From positions 56,379 to 120,378 of the forward strand of contig JANQQV010000027.1 in assembly GCA_028284865.1 (NCBI GenBank): a stretch of DNA of 64,000 nucleotides, in the 5' to 3' direction. The position numbers were made by a program, and so were the translations under genes. Shown here piece by piece: positions 40,831 through 50,096 of this stretch. Within the stretch, counting starts at the first letter, position 1. Every line of letters starts with the position of its first letter. This stretch comes from Rhodothermales bacterium (lineage in GTDB: Bacteria > Bacteroidota > Rhodothermia > Rhodothermales > UBA10348). The notes beneath the pieces are model-generated. The model was not told where the DNA came from. It did not search any database and saw nothing but the letters and a program-made list of their open reading frames with translations.

Positions 40831-41529
40831 ATGTCAACGCTGAACCCAACCCGGAAAGTGTCCCGTCGCCAGGAATTGCGCGAGGATACAGTCGTTACGT
40901 TCTATGCCCGGGCCATCGACCTTTACGAAAACAATCGCCAGATGGTGATCGGCGCAGCCGCCGGTATTGTCGCATTGGTTGTTTTGATCCTCGCCTGGAA
41001 CTGGTACCAGGGTAATCGCAACGATCAGGCTCTTTCCGAAATGGCGGAAGCAGTTCGCCTCTACGAGGCCGGCTCTTATCAGGCTGCTCTTGACGGAGAC
41101 CTCTCCTTCCTTGGCCTCCTCGACGTCGTGGATTCCTACGGTGGAACGAATTCGGGCAACCTGGCCACGTTCTATGCAGCAGATGCTCTCTTCCGGATCG
41201 GTGACATGGAGCGCGCGCTTGAAATGTTCGAGTCCTACTCAAAAGGTAGCGACTATATCGGAGCGTCCGCGTTCGCTGGCGAAGCTGCCATCCACGAACT
41301 GCAGGGCAATCATGATCGCGCCGGCGATCTGTTCATGCGGGCTGCCAACGTGTTCAGCAGTGACATCACATCCCCCATGTTCCTGTCCAAAGCCGCTCGT
41401 GCATACGAAATGGCTGGTAACTCGGGCGATGCCATCGATGCGTTGGAAATGATTCAGGATGACTACCCGGATTCCCAGGCTGCAGGCACGGTTGAATTCA
41501 AGCTTGCCAAGCTCCAAGCCAGTAGCTGA
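40831..41529 (+). CDS. Membrane-anchored TPR protein, YfgM-like
   Basis: 232 aa. An N-terminal cytoplasmic stretch of about 36 residues, one helix at about 38-58 (MVIGAAAGIVALVVLILAWNW), and a periplasmic part with four TPR-like helices pairs (RIGDMERALEMFESYSKG, LQGNHDRAGDLFMRAAN). The layout matches YfgM, a periplasmic SecYEG-linked chaperone helper, but the function is inferred only from layout. A sigma-54 activator gene follows after 20 bp. Confidence 0.82.
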   Translation: MSTLNPTRKVSRRQELREDTVVTFYARAIDLYENNRQMVIGAAAGIVALVVLILAWNWYQGNRNDQALSEMAEAVRLYEAGSYQAALDGDLSFLGLLDVVDSYGGTNSGNLATFYAADALFRIGDMERALEMFESYSKGSDYIGASAFAGEAAIHELQGNHDRAGDLFMRAANVFSSDITSPMFLSKAARAYEMAGNSGDAIDALEMIQDDYPDSQAAGTVEFKLAKLQASS

Positions 41530-41549
41530 CCTCCAACCAGCCTGTTGAC

Positions 41550-42938
41550 ATGGCCGTACCCGTCGTTCTCGTAGTCGATGATGAAGCCAGCATCCGCCGG
41601 ACGCTGCGCGAAATTCTGGAATACGAGGACTATGCCGTCGACGAGGCGGAAGACGGAGAGGCCGCGCTGGAAAAACTGCGCAAGGACCGATTCGATGTGG
41701 TCCTGCTGGATGTGAAGATGCCCAAGGTCGATGGACTGGAAGTCCTTGCGGCGATGGGCAAGGAGCAGATTGATGTGCCCGTCGTGATGATCTCAGGTCA
41801 CGGCAACATCGAAACGGCTGTCGAGGCCACCAAGCTGGGAGCCTTCGACTTTGTCGAGAAGCCGCCGGATCTAAATCGTCTTCTGCTCTCGCTCCGCAAC
41901 GCGATGGATCGCGGACAGCTCGAGTCCGAGAACAAGCGGATGCGGCAGACCATCGTCGAGAAAGTCTCGGGTGAACTGACGCCCATTCTCGGCGAGAGCC
42001 CTGGTATTCGCGCCATCAAGGAGACCATCCAGCGCGTCGCCCCTACCGAAGCACGCGTGCTGGTCACGGGCGAAGCGGGCACCGGGAAGGAGCTGGTTGC
42101 CAAATGGATCCACAAACTGTCCCACCGCAACGAAGGGCCGGTCGTGGAGGTCAACTGTGCGGCCATCCCGTCAGAGCTGATCGAGAGTGAGCTGTTCGGT
42201 CACGAAAAGGGCAGCTTCACGGGCGCCACGAAGCAGCGCATCGGCAAGTTCGAGCAGGCCCACGGCGGAACGCTCTTCCTCGACGAAATCGGGGACATGA
42301 GCCTTTCTGCACAAGCCAAGGTGCTTCGCGCGCTGCAGGAGAACACGATCACGCGCGTCGGCGGCGATCGATCAATCCCTGTGGATGTGCGCGTCATCGC
42401 TGCCACCAACAAGGATTTGTTGGCGCAGATCGAGGAGAATCAGTTCCGCGAAGATCTCTACCATCGCCTTTCCGTCATCCTGATCCATGTCCCGCCGCTC
42501 CGCGAGCGTCGCGGCGACGTCCCTGTCATCACCGAGAACATCGCTGAGCGGATTGCGCGGCGAAACGGTCTCGAACCCAAACCTTTCACGCGGGACGCAC
42601 TGACGGCGCTGGGGAATTTCGATTGGCGAGGCAATGTGCGTGAACTGCATAACGTGGTGGAGCGACTGACCATTCTCAGTCAGGGAGAGCGCATCACGGA
42701 GCTGGATGTTGAGCGCTATGTCCATCCGGGTGGAGCGTCGGGGAATCCGATCGTCGGTCTGTTGGATCGCTTCGATCAGTTCGCGGACTTCCGGGACAGC
42801 GCCGAGAAGCTCTTCATCGAGCACAAATTGACCCAGAATGACTGGAATATCTCCCGTACCGCCGAAGCCATCGGCATCCAGCGTTCTCATCTGTACAACA
42901 AGATGAGTAAGTACGATATCAGTCGCGATGAAGACTGA
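41550..42938 (+). CDS. Sigma-54-dependent response regulator, NtrC/NtrX-type
   Basis: 462 aa in three parts: a receiver (1-120) with phosphoacceptor Asp in [13 protein letters not shown], a central AAA+ domain (about 140-375) and a C-terminal Fis-type helix-turn-helix ([20 protein letters not shown]). The Walker A is [15 protein letters not shown]. The loop that contacts sigma-54 reads GSFTGAT rather than GAFTGA, a variant seen in NtrX-like proteins. Its kinase is not adjacent. It overlaps the following ABC gene by 11 bp, suggesting shared transcription and coupled translation. Confidence 0.94.
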   Translation: MAVPVVLVVDDEASIRRTLREILEYEDYAVDEAEDGEAALEKLRKDRFDVVLLDVKMPKVDGLEVLAAMGKEQIDVPVVMISGHGNIETAVEATKLGAFDFVEKPPDLNRLLLSLRNAMDRGQLESENKRMRQTIVEKVSGELTPILGESPGIRAIKETIQRVAPTEARVLVTGEAGTGKELVAKWIHKLSHRNEGPVVEVNCAAIPSELIESELFGHEKGSFTGATKQRIGKFEQAHGGTLFLDEIGDMSLSAQAKVLRALQENTITRVGGDRSIPVDVRVIAATNKDLLAQIEENQFREDLYHRLSVILIHVPPLRERRGDVPVITENIAERIARRNGLEPKPFTRDALTALGNFDWRGNVRELHNVVERLTILSQGERITELDVERYVHPGGASGNPIVGLLDRFDQFADFRDSAEKLFIEHKLTQNDWNISRTAEAIGIQRSHLYNKMSKYDISRDED

Positions 42939-43635
42939 GTCGACGTCGGATCCGATTCTGCAGGTCAAAGGGCTCTCGAAGGCCTATGCAGGCGCCGGCG
43001 GTGGACCTTTGCAGGTGCTGTCTGGTCTGGACCTCGATGTGTCCCGAGGCGAGTTCGTAGCCATTACCGGAGAGTCGGGGTGCGGGAAAAGCACGCTTCT
43101 GCACGTACTCGGAGCGCTTGATCGGCCCGATGATGGCAAAATATTGGTTGATGGTGCCGACGTTTTCGCCCATGATGATGAAGCACTGTCCACTTTCAGG
43201 AATCGGCAAATCGGCTTTGTTTTCCAGTTCCATCACCTGCTTCCCGAGTTCACTGCGGAAGAGAATGTGATGATGCCAGCGCTTGTCGGGGGGCAGCGTC
43301 CCGCCGATGCGCGATCCCGGGCACTGGAGTTGCTGGAGCAGGTCGGGTTGTCGGATCGCGCCGATCACCGTCCTGGCGAATTGTCTGGTGGGGAAAAGCA
43401 GCGCGTGGCCATCGTTCGGGCCCTCATGAATCGCCCCGACATCGTGTTGGCCGACGAGCCCACCGGCAATCTTGATGAGAATACGGCAGATACCTTGCAT
43501 CGCGAGTTATTGCGTCTCAGCCGCGAAATGGGGCAGACCTTCATCGTCGTGACCCACAATCGCGAATTCGCGGAAATGGCCGATCGTGAAATGCTTTTGG
43601 AACAGGGTGAACTGAAGAATCCGGCAGCATCCTGA
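42928..43635 (+). CDS. lolD: ABC ATP-binding protein, LolD-like
   Basis: 235 aa with Walker [10 protein letters not shown], the LolD-type [19 protein letters not shown] signature, and Walker [20 protein letters not shown]. This matches the lipoprotein-release ATPase LolD that powers transfer of lipoproteins from the inner membrane. No LolC/E permease gene is adjacent, so a MacB/FtsE-type assignment is also open. It starts inside the preceding regulator gene (11-bp overlap). Confidence 0.82.
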   Translation: MKTESTSDPILQVKGLSKAYAGAGGGPLQVLSGLDLDVSRGEFVAITGESGCGKSTLLHVLGALDRPDDGKILVDGADVFAHDDEALSTFRNRQIGFVFQFHHLLPEFTAEENVMMPALVGGQRPADARSRALELLEQVGLSDRADHRPGELSGGEKQRVAIVRALMNRPDIVLADEPTGNLDENTADTLHRELLRLSREMGQTFIVVTHNREFAEMADREMLLEQGELKNPAAS

Positions 43636-43692
43636 TAGGGCCGCCGGCGTTCAATATTCTTTCAGTAGTTCGCCACCTCCTCCCATACGTTG

Positions 43693-44346
43693 ATGCGCAT
43701 CCTCAAGAATCTCCGAGCCCTGATGACATCCGGTGCCGGGATCGTCGTCGGCATGCCCGATGCCGAGTCCGATACCGACCCGTTTCGCCTGTTTGATGCG
43801 TGGTTCGAAGCGGCCAAAAAGTCCGGACTGTTCTTGCCGGAGGCGATGACACTGGCTACTGCTTCGCCGGAAGGAAAGCCTTCTGCTCGGGCCGTTCTTC
43901 TCAAGCAGGCGGATTCGGATGGCTTTGTTTTCTACACGAACTACACCAGTCGAAAGGCCATTGAGCTGGAGGCGAATCCGCACGCCTCGCTGCTGTTTCA
44001 TTGGCACATTCTGCAGCGTCAGGTTCGGGTCGAAGGGAGGGTCGAGCGCGTATCCCGCGAGGAATCGTCCGCCTATTATCATTCCAGACCGCGCGGAAGC
44101 CAGATCGGTGCCTGGGCTTCGGATCAGTCGTCCGAATTGGATGCTCGATCCACGCTCGAACAACGGGTGAAAGACTACGAGAAGGAGTTTGAAACCGGCG
44201 AAATCCCGCTTCCTGATCACTGGGGTGGGTATCGGGTCATTCCGTCCCGGATCGAATTCTGGCAGGGACGTCCGTTCCGCTTGCACGATCGCATCATCTT
44301 CGAGCGGGAAGGAGAAGAGTGGGTGACACATCGCCTGTATCCCTGA
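43693..44346 (+). CDS. pdxH: Pyridoxamine/pyridoxine 5'-phosphate oxidase
   Basis: FMN enzyme that makes pyridoxal 5'-phosphate. ATG 43693 follows an in-frame TTG; it gives 217 aa. Motifs: LATASPEGKPSARAVLLK, YTNYTSRKAIELEANP (FMN/PLP contacts), HSRPRGSQIGAWASDQSS and the C-terminal RLHDRIIFE then WVTHRLYP, which is a strong family end. pdxA lies 2.8 kb further on the same strand, so both ends of the DXP-dependent vitamin B6 route are close. The N-terminal ~25 residues (RILKNLRALMTSGAGIVVG) look longer than usual. Confidence 0.95.
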   Translation: MRILKNLRALMTSGAGIVVGMPDAESDTDPFRLFDAWFEAAKKSGLFLPEAMTLATASPEGKPSARAVLLKQADSDGFVFYTNYTSRKAIELEANPHASLLFHWHILQRQVRVEGRVERVSREESSAYYHSRPRGSQIGAWASDQSSELDARSTLEQRVKDYEKEFETGEIPLPDHWGGYRVIPSRIEFWQGRPFRLHDRIIFEREGEEWVTHRLYP

Positions 44347-44513
44347 GCGAACAGTCCGGATCTGGTTGATACCCTCACAAGGCCGGCTGCTGGTTCTCGG
44401 CTGGTTTTTCCCTGCGTCCAGACCCGAACCTGAACGGCCTGAACGGGTTAAATGCAGACTGCCGCGAAAGGCAGCGCTCGCCCCGGAACTCCAATCTTGT
44501 TCAGCACGCCGAC

Positions 44514-45563
44514 ATGGTCGCCGACATCATCCAGGTCCTCAAGAATGCGCAACGCGTGGTCATTTCCACGCACACCCGTCCTGACGGGGATGCCATCGGG
44601 TCCCAGTTGGCGCTCGGCACGTTCCTGAAGGCTCAGGGGAAAGAGGTCTGGATGCTCAATTCCGATCCAGTGCCCTACAACCTGGAGTGGCTTCCTGGAG
44701 TTGGCGATGTTCAGGTCTATGACCATTCGCTCGAACACGTAGAGGCTATCGCGAGTGCGGATACGGTGGTGGTAGTGGATACCAACGCGGCGCACCGTCT
44801 TGGTACACCTGGAAATCAGCTTCAGGGGTCCAGTGCCCGGAAGATCCTGGTCGATCACCACACGGATCCTGAGGGATGGTTCGACATGAGCCACCGACGG
44901 GAATCGGCATCATCTACCGGTGAACTGGTTTATGAGTTGATGGCGGGTTGGAATCTCGCGGGGATTACATCCGACATCGCCAAGGCGCTCTATGTAGCCA
45001 TCGTGACCGATACCGGATCGTTCCGCTTCTCGAATGTCACACCCGTCCTGCATCGCATGACCGCAGACCTCCTCGAGCGCGCTGACGCCAATCCCGCGTG
45101 GATGCACTCGATGGTGTATGACCGTAAATCGCCCGAGGGCATGAAGCTGATGGCCGCGGTCCTGGCCACCCAGGAGCTGCATTTCGATGGGACGGTGGGA
45201 ACGATGTACGTGACCAATCAAATGCTTGAGGACATCGGGGCTTCCATCGAAGAGACCGATGGATTCGTGAACCTGCTGCTCAGCATTGAGGGGGTGCAGG
45301 TTGCCCTGATGTTGACAGAAACCTCCAAGGGGACCAAGATCAGTTTCCGTTCAAAGGGTGATTGGGAAGTGCACAAATGGGCTCAGAGCATGGGAGGCGG
45401 AGGTCATCGGAATGCCGCGGGGGCGTTCAACCATGAGGCGCTCCGCGCCACTGTGAACCGAGTCATCGAAACCGCTCCGAAATTCCTGGCCGTCTCCGCC
45501 GAAGAATCTGAAGCACTCTCTTCCGAGGATGCTGCATACCTCGAGATGCTGGGTGGGAAATGA
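44514..45563 (+). CDS. nrnA: DHH-family nanoRNase/pAp phosphatase
   Basis: 349-aa DHH/DHHA1 phosphodiesterase. The metal motifs are in order: STHTRPDGDAIGS, VVDTNA, LVDHHTD (the DHH triad) and VTDTGSF. The C-terminal DHHA1 domain has MGGGGHRNAAGAF. This matches NrnA, which degrades very short RNA oligomers and dephosphorylates 3'-phosphoadenosine 5'-phosphate. The 167-bp region upstream has only short imperfect repeats. Confidence 0.93.
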   Translation: MVADIIQVLKNAQRVVISTHTRPDGDAIGSQLALGTFLKAQGKEVWMLNSDPVPYNLEWLPGVGDVQVYDHSLEHVEAIASADTVVVVDTNAAHRLGTPGNQLQGSSARKILVDHHTDPEGWFDMSHRRESASSTGELVYELMAGWNLAGITSDIAKALYVAIVTDTGSFRFSNVTPVLHRMTADLLERADANPAWMHSMVYDRKSPEGMKLMAAVLATQELHFDGTVGTMYVTNQMLEDIGASIEETDGFVNLLLSIEGVQVALMLTETSKGTKISFRSKGDWEVHKWAQSMGGGGHRNAAGAFNHEALRATVNRVIETAPKFLAVSAEESEALSSEDAAYLEMLGGK

Positions 45564-45657
45564 GCCTTTCGAGTATCGAAGCCAAGCTCGCCCAGCACTG
45601 CTGAGCAAACGACCTCCCCGCCGATCACATTATTGAATTCACTCTTCTTCGAAATCC

Positions 45658-47151
45658 ATGAAAGTATCAGTCTCGACCATCTCGCTGGCAGAACTGGATG
45701 TTGACGTCCTCATCGTGCCCGTGGCGTCGGAAGACGTAGCCGATGGCCTGGAAGCGCTCGTAGATGCGTTCGGTTCGATTGTTGAACGCGGGCGAACAGA
45801 CATCAAGGGTGAAAACGGCGATGTGCTGGTCCTGTATCCCGACTCGGGTACGGCGAAGCGAATTGTCCTTGTTGGAATCGGCGAAATGTCAGAAACCTCG
45901 CTTGAGGATCTGCGGAATGCCGCTGCCGCTGGTGCTGCAGCCGCATCGCGAGTAAAAGCGGAGACGGTTGGCATCTCGGTTCCGGAAACGGATCTGGATG
46001 GAGACAGCGCTGCGCAGGCCCTCGTTGAAGGCTTCATGCTCGGTTCGTACCGGTTCGATCGGTACCGCACGACGCAGGAAGAGGCTGTGGTTGCTCAACG
46101 TCTGGTCATTCAGACTTCGGACCAGGACAAGCAGGTTCGGCGCGGTGCGGATCGAGGCCGGATCGTGTCCGAAGCGGTTGCTTCAGCCAGAGACCTGGTC
46201 AACCTTTCGCCGGACGAGAAAACGCCGGTTCTGCTGGCGAAGGCGATCGAGAAGTCTGCCAAGAAGTCGGGCTACGAGGTCACGGTCTGGGACAAAGAAC
46301 TGATTGAGGAAGAGGGGATGGGCGGCCTCCTGGCCGTCAACCGTGGTAGCCAGGATCCACCGACATTTTCTGTGCTGGAATGGCAGCCTGAGCATGCTCG
46401 AAACAGCCGTCCGGTCATCCTGGTCGGGAAAGGCGTGGTGTACGACACGGGCGGGCTTTCCCTGAAGCCCACCAAGGGATCAATGGACTCCATGAAGTCC
46501 GACATGGCGGGTGCAGCTGCCGTCATAGGCGCGATGGAAGCGATCGCCAAGCTTGAGGTACCGCTGTACGTGATCGGGTTGATTCCCGCCACGGACAACC
46601 GTCCCGGCGAAACGGCCTACGTACCTGGCGACGTGGTGCGCATGCATTCCGGCAAAACCGTTGAAGTGTTGAACACGGACGCCGAAGGTCGCATGATTCT
46701 GGCCGATGCCCTGTCCTATGCCGGTTCGTTCTATCCCGAATTGGTGATGGACCTGGCTACGTTGACGGGAGCCGCCGTTGTGGCACTTGGCGAAATCGTC
46801 GCTGCGACGATGACCAACGAAGAAAAGGGCTCTGAAGAGCGTCTGGCCGCCATGGTAAGCGCTGGTCAGGAGTCAGGCGATTGGGTCCACCCCATGCCGA
46901 TGTTCGACGAGTACAATGAGCAGCTGAAAAGCACGGTTGCTGACCTGAAGAACGTCGGCGGCCGTGCAGCTGGCTCGATCACGGCTGCGAAATTCCTGGA
47001 GCACTTCGTGGACTACCCATGGATTCACGTGGACATCGCCGGGCCTTCCTTCCTGGACAAAGCTCGCGGATATCGGACGGTCGGTGGCACAGGCTTCGGC
47101 GTTCGCCTCCTGGTCCAGTTCCTCCAGGACTACGCTGAAAAGAAACGCTGA
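45658..47151 (+). CDS. pepA: Leucyl aminopeptidase, M17 family
   Basis: 497 aa; two-zinc cytosolic aminopeptidase. The catalytic signature NTDAEGRMIL is at about 340-349; metal ligands lie in KGVVYDTGGLSLKP and DMAGAAAV. The N-terminal regulatory domain (1-180) is typical of PepA. In E. coli PepA also binds DNA, which cannot be inferred here. It precedes pdxA by 9 bp, in a likely operon. Confidence 0.95.
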   Translation: MKVSVSTISLAELDVDVLIVPVASEDVADGLEALVDAFGSIVERGRTDIKGENGDVLVLYPDSGTAKRIVLVGIGEMSETSLEDLRNAAAAGAAAASRVKAETVGISVPETDLDGDSAAQALVEGFMLGSYRFDRYRTTQEEAVVAQRLVIQTSDQDKQVRRGADRGRIVSEAVASARDLVNLSPDEKTPVLLAKAIEKSAKKSGYEVTVWDKELIEEEGMGGLLAVNRGSQDPPTFSVLEWQPEHARNSRPVILVGKGVVYDTGGLSLKPTKGSMDSMKSDMAGAAAVIGAMEAIAKLEVPLYVIGLIPATDNRPGETAYVPGDVVRMHSGKTVEVLNTDAEGRMILADALSYAGSFYPELVMDLATLTGAAVVALGEIVAATMTNEEKGSEERLAAMVSAGQESGDWVHPMPMFDEYNEQLKSTVADLKNVGGRAAGSITAAKFLEHFVDYPWIHVDIAGPSFLDKARGYRTVGGTGFGVRLLVQFLQDYAEKKR

Positions 47152-47160
47152 CGGTCGCCC

Positions 47161-48198
47161 ATGACCGATTCTCGTATTCCTTCTAAGAACCTCCGAGCGG
47201 GACAAACATCCGGCGGCAAGCTTCGCATTGCCGTTTCGATGGGCGATCCGAATGGGATAGGTCCGGAGATCCTGGCCGATTGCCTCACGGATGAGGATCT
47301 GTTGGCAGACATCGAGTTGATCCCGGTGGGAGATCCCGATGTGTTGGCCTTTTACCTGAAATCGAAAGCACTCCAGGTGGATGACGTACCCGTCGAGGTC
47401 GTCTCCCGCGACCCGGACTATCAATTGCTTCCCGGCCGAGCCGATCATCATGCTGGTCGACTGGCCATGGAGAGTGTGGCGCGCGCGATCACCCTGTGTC
47501 AGGAAGGACGCGTCGATGCCATGACCACGTGCCCGATCTCCAAGGAGGTGATCGCGCGCGCAGGTTTCGACTTTCCCGGTCACACCGAATTCATCGCCGA
47601 GAATACGGGGACCGAGGAAGTCCTCATGATGATGGTCTCTGGCGGCCTTCGAGTCGGACTGGTCACCGCACACGTTCCACTGGCAGACGTTTGCGCACAC
47701 ATCACACCCGAATCCGTATCCCGTACCGTTCGACTGATGGCAGATTCGCTCCGCAAGGACTTCGGGATTGCGCATCCGCACATCGCCATTCTGGGTCTGA
47801 ATCCACATGCCGGCGATGGGGGTGTCCTGGGAACGGAAGAGAATGACATCATCACACCGACCATCACCCAGTTGTCAGCGATTGCGGAGCTGTCCGGTCC
47901 GTATCCAGCAGACGGCTTCTTCGGAAGCGGTCAATGGAAAAACGTCGATGGCGTGATAGCAATGTACCACGATCAGGGCTTGGGACCATTCAAGGCGCTT
48001 TCATTCGGGAAAGGGGTCAACATGACCGCGGGCCTTCCAATCGTCCGCACGTCACCGGACCACGGAACAGGGTTCGATATCGCCGGGTCGGGTCGTGCCG
48101 ATCCGTCCAGTCTCAAGGCTGCCCTTCGATTGGCAGCTGACGTGGCCCGCCGTCGTGCCGAGGGGGTCCCATCATCGTCTGATCAGGGAGGAAGATGA
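47161..48198 (+). CDS. pdxA: 4-hydroxythreonine-4-phosphate dehydrogenase
   Basis: NAD-dependent step of the DXP-dependent vitamin B6 pathway. 345 aa with the N-terminal IAVSMGDPNGIGPEI, the metal-binding GHTEF(I) region (His), NPHAGDGG, and YHDQGLGPFKAL then TSPDHGTGFDIAG near the end. An N-terminal extension of about 20 residues before the family start is present (MTDSRIPSKNLRAGQTSGG); the true start may be later. It overlaps the methyltransferase by 4 bp. Confidence 0.95.
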   Translation: MTDSRIPSKNLRAGQTSGGKLRIAVSMGDPNGIGPEILADCLTDEDLLADIELIPVGDPDVLAFYLKSKALQVDDVPVEVVSRDPDYQLLPGRADHHAGRLAMESVARAITLCQEGRVDAMTTCPISKEVIARAGFDFPGHTEFIAENTGTEEVLMMMVSGGLRVGLVTAHVPLADVCAHITPESVSRTVRLMADSLRKDFGIAHPHIAILGLNPHAGDGGVLGTEENDIITPTITQLSAIAELSGPYPADGFFGSGQWKNVDGVIAMYHDQGLGPFKALSFGKGVNMTAGLPIVRTSPDHGTGFDIAGSGRADPSSLKAALRLAADVARRRAEGVPSSSDQGGR

Positions 48199-48992
48199 AA
48201 CAGGTCACTCCCTATTCCGCGCTGGCAACGGTATATGACGCCGTGATGGCCCATGTCGACTATGAAGCGTGGGCAGATTTCCTGCTGCACATCGTCGAAA
48301 TGTCCCTGGTTGAATTGGCCGGGGCCCAGAAGCCCGTAGCCGGCGGCAAGGAGCTGGAGGATCTGCGTGTCCTGGAAATGGCCGCGGGCACGGGTCTGAT
48401 GACCGAGGAACTGTTGGAGCAGAGTGGTTGGCGCATTGCGGTCACCGACGGCTCGGCAGATATGCTTGCCAGGGCCCGCCAGCGTCTACAGCCTTTCCAG
48501 GATCGCTGTTCGTTTGAAGAGCTGGACTACTCCAGCGAATGGTCCTCCAACGCGGCGCCGTTTGATCTGCAAGTGTTGCTTTATGACGGGCTGAACTACT
48601 TGCTGACGACGGATGAAGTTGACCTGCTTATGCATGGTGTGCGCGGCGCGGCAAGCGAGGGTGGACTGTTCGTGTTTGATCAGAGTACGCCCCACAATTC
48701 CATCAACAACGCCGAATTCTTCGAGGATGAAGGCGAGGAGGACGGCATTCGGTATCACCGACGGAGTCATTTCGATCTGGCCCTCGGCATCCATACGACC
48801 GAATTCGACATTGAGGGTCCGAACGGACGCTTCAGCGAGGTGCATCGTCAACGTGCTTGGACACGCAGCCAGATTCTTGAACTTCTGGAGCGGCACCGAT
48901 TCGAAGTGATCCATGCGTTTGACGGCTTCAGCCTGGACCCAGCGCATGATAAGAGTGAGCGGATTCACTGGGTGGTTCGCCCAACTTCCTGA
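48195..48992 (+). CDS. Class I SAM-dependent methyltransferase
   Basis: 265 aa. The SAM-binding glycine motif reads VLEMAAGTGLMTEELLEQ, followed by the acidic VTDGSADMLARARQR strand and a QVLLYDGLNYL segment. Substrate unknown. A translational overlap (ATGA) with pdxA links it to that operon, but a role in B6 metabolism is not implied by its motifs. The stop codon is the first of three TGA codons in a 15-16 bp repeat. Confidence 0.85.
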   Translation: MKQVTPYSALATVYDAVMAHVDYEAWADFLLHIVEMSLVELAGAQKPVAGGKELEDLRVLEMAAGTGLMTEELLEQSGWRIAVTDGSADMLARARQRLQPFQDRCSFEELDYSSEWSSNAAPFDLQVLLYDGLNYLLTTDEVDLLMHGVRGAASEGGLFVFDQSTPHNSINNAEFFEDEGEEDGIRYHRRSHFDLALGIHTTEFDIEGPNGRFSEVHRQRAWTRSQILELLERHRFEVIHAFDGFSLDPAHDKSERIHWVVRPTS

Positions 48993-49036
48993 TTGCCTTG
49001 CGCTTGATTGGCCAACCTTCTGATTGGCCGGCTACC
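48990..49036 (+). repeat. 15-16 bp tandem repeat at the methyltransferase stop codon
   Basis: TGATTG recurs at 48990, 49005 and 49021, with unit cores TGATTGCC, TGATTGGCC and TGATTGGCC. The first TGA is the stop codon. Similar in kind to the recN repeats. Confidence 0.6.
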
Positions 49037-49052
49037 TATCCCTCGGACGACC

Positions 49053-49060
49053 TATATTCG
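49053..49060 (+). promoter_or_regulatory. Candidate promoter -7 box for ftsE
   Basis: TATATTCG (one mismatch to TAnnTTTG) lies 67 bp before the ftsE GTG. No matching -33 element was found. Confidence 0.35.
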
Positions 49061-49126
49061 TCGCCAACGGCGGCGCAGGCATTGAGCTGCGCAAATCGCT
49101 CCTCTTCAGCATCTACCTGACCGACG

Positions 49127-49816
49127 GTGATTGAACTTTCCAACGTGACCGTGTCCTACGACACCCCCGAGCAGCATCGCCGGGTGGTCCTGAAGGACGT
49201 TTCGCTGCGCGTGGAGAGGGGAGAGCTCATTTATCTCGTGGGCCCGACCGGTAGCGGAAAGAGCTCCCTGTTGAAACTGTTGTACATGGAGCAGGAGCCA
49301 GACGAGGGGGTTGTTCGCGTAGCCGATGCCCGATCAGACACCATCAAGCCTTCTGAAGTACCCTATCTCAGACGGTCGCTTGGCATCGTCTTCCAGGATT
49401 TCCAGTTGCTGCCCGATCGCAATGTGTTCGACAATGTGGCGTTTGCCCAATATGTGACCGGACATCGTGGCAAAGCGGTCAAGAGCAAGGTCCTGCATGT
49501 CCTCTCACGGGTGGGGCTGTCCCACAAACGCCGCCAGTTCCCGCATCAATTGAGCGGTGGCGAGCAGCAGCGCGTCGTCATCGCACGGGCCATCATCAAT
49601 GATCCGTGGATCATCCTGGCCGACGAACCCACCGGAAATCTGGATCCGACCGTCGCCGATGAAATCCAGCGCCTATTGATCGGGCTGCATCGCAGCGGCA
49701 TGACGGTGCTGATGGCGACTCACGACTACCGGCTGGTTCGCAACTTCCCGGCTCGGACATTGGCGGTGATGAATCGCCAGATTGTTGAAGTGGATCCTCG
49801 ATCGCTGAAAGGGTGA
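49127..49816 (+). CDS. ftsE: Cell-division ABC ATPase FtsE
   Basis: 229 aa from a GTG start ([20 protein letters not shown]). Walker A is GPTGSGKSS, signature [15 protein letters not shown] and Walker [19 protein letters not shown]; the [16 protein letters not shown] end is typical of FtsE. In the FtsEX complex it controls peptidoglycan hydrolases at the septum. No ftsX follows; the next gene is an amino acid symporter 280 bp away, so ftsX must lie elsewhere. Confidence 0.88.
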   Translation: MIELSNVTVSYDTPEQHRRVVLKDVSLRVERGELIYLVGPTGSGKSSLLKLLYMEQEPDEGVVRVADARSDTIKPSEVPYLRRSLGIVFQDFQLLPDRNVFDNVAFAQYVTGHRGKAVKSKVLHVLSRVGLSHKRRQFPHQLSGGEQQRVVIARAIINDPWIILADEPTGNLDPTVADEIQRLLIGLHRSGMTVLMATHDYRLVRNFPARTLAVMNRQIVEVDPRSLKG

Positions 49817-49893
49817 TCTTCAGGCGCCATTTGGGTGCTTGGGGAAGGTCGTCAGAAGCTTGAATTGGTAAGTCCCACACTGGCAAAAAGGGG

Positions 49894-49928
49894 CCCGATA
49901 ACCGGTTTGCTCACGCCCGGTCATCGGG
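49894..49928 (+). terminator. Hairpin after ftsE
   Basis: CCCGATAACCGG (49894-49905) and CCGGTCATCGGG (49917-49928) pair over 12 bp with one mismatch and are followed by TTATATT. It could end the ftsE transcript. Confidence 0.5.
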
Positions 49929-49929
49929 T

Positions 49930-49937
49930 TATATTGG
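49930..49937 (+). promoter_or_regulatory. Candidate promoter for the AgcS symporter gene
   Basis: TATATTGG at 49930-49937 with TTTG at 49906-49909 gives a spacing of 20 bp, against 19 in the Bacteroidota TTTG-N19-TAnnTTTG consensus. The gene start is 160 bp downstream. Confidence 0.4.
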
Positions 49938-50096
49938 CCCGCCTTCAGTTTAAAGCGGCCTTTTGAGGAGTGACCCCTTCCATGAGCGCCTTGCTGCTGG
50001 TCCGATTCGTCATCATCATTCCGGACCCATGGCGTTCAAACTGAATCATTCCGTCGTGCTGACGGTCGCGTCCCCCCGGAACCAACATGTTGATCC

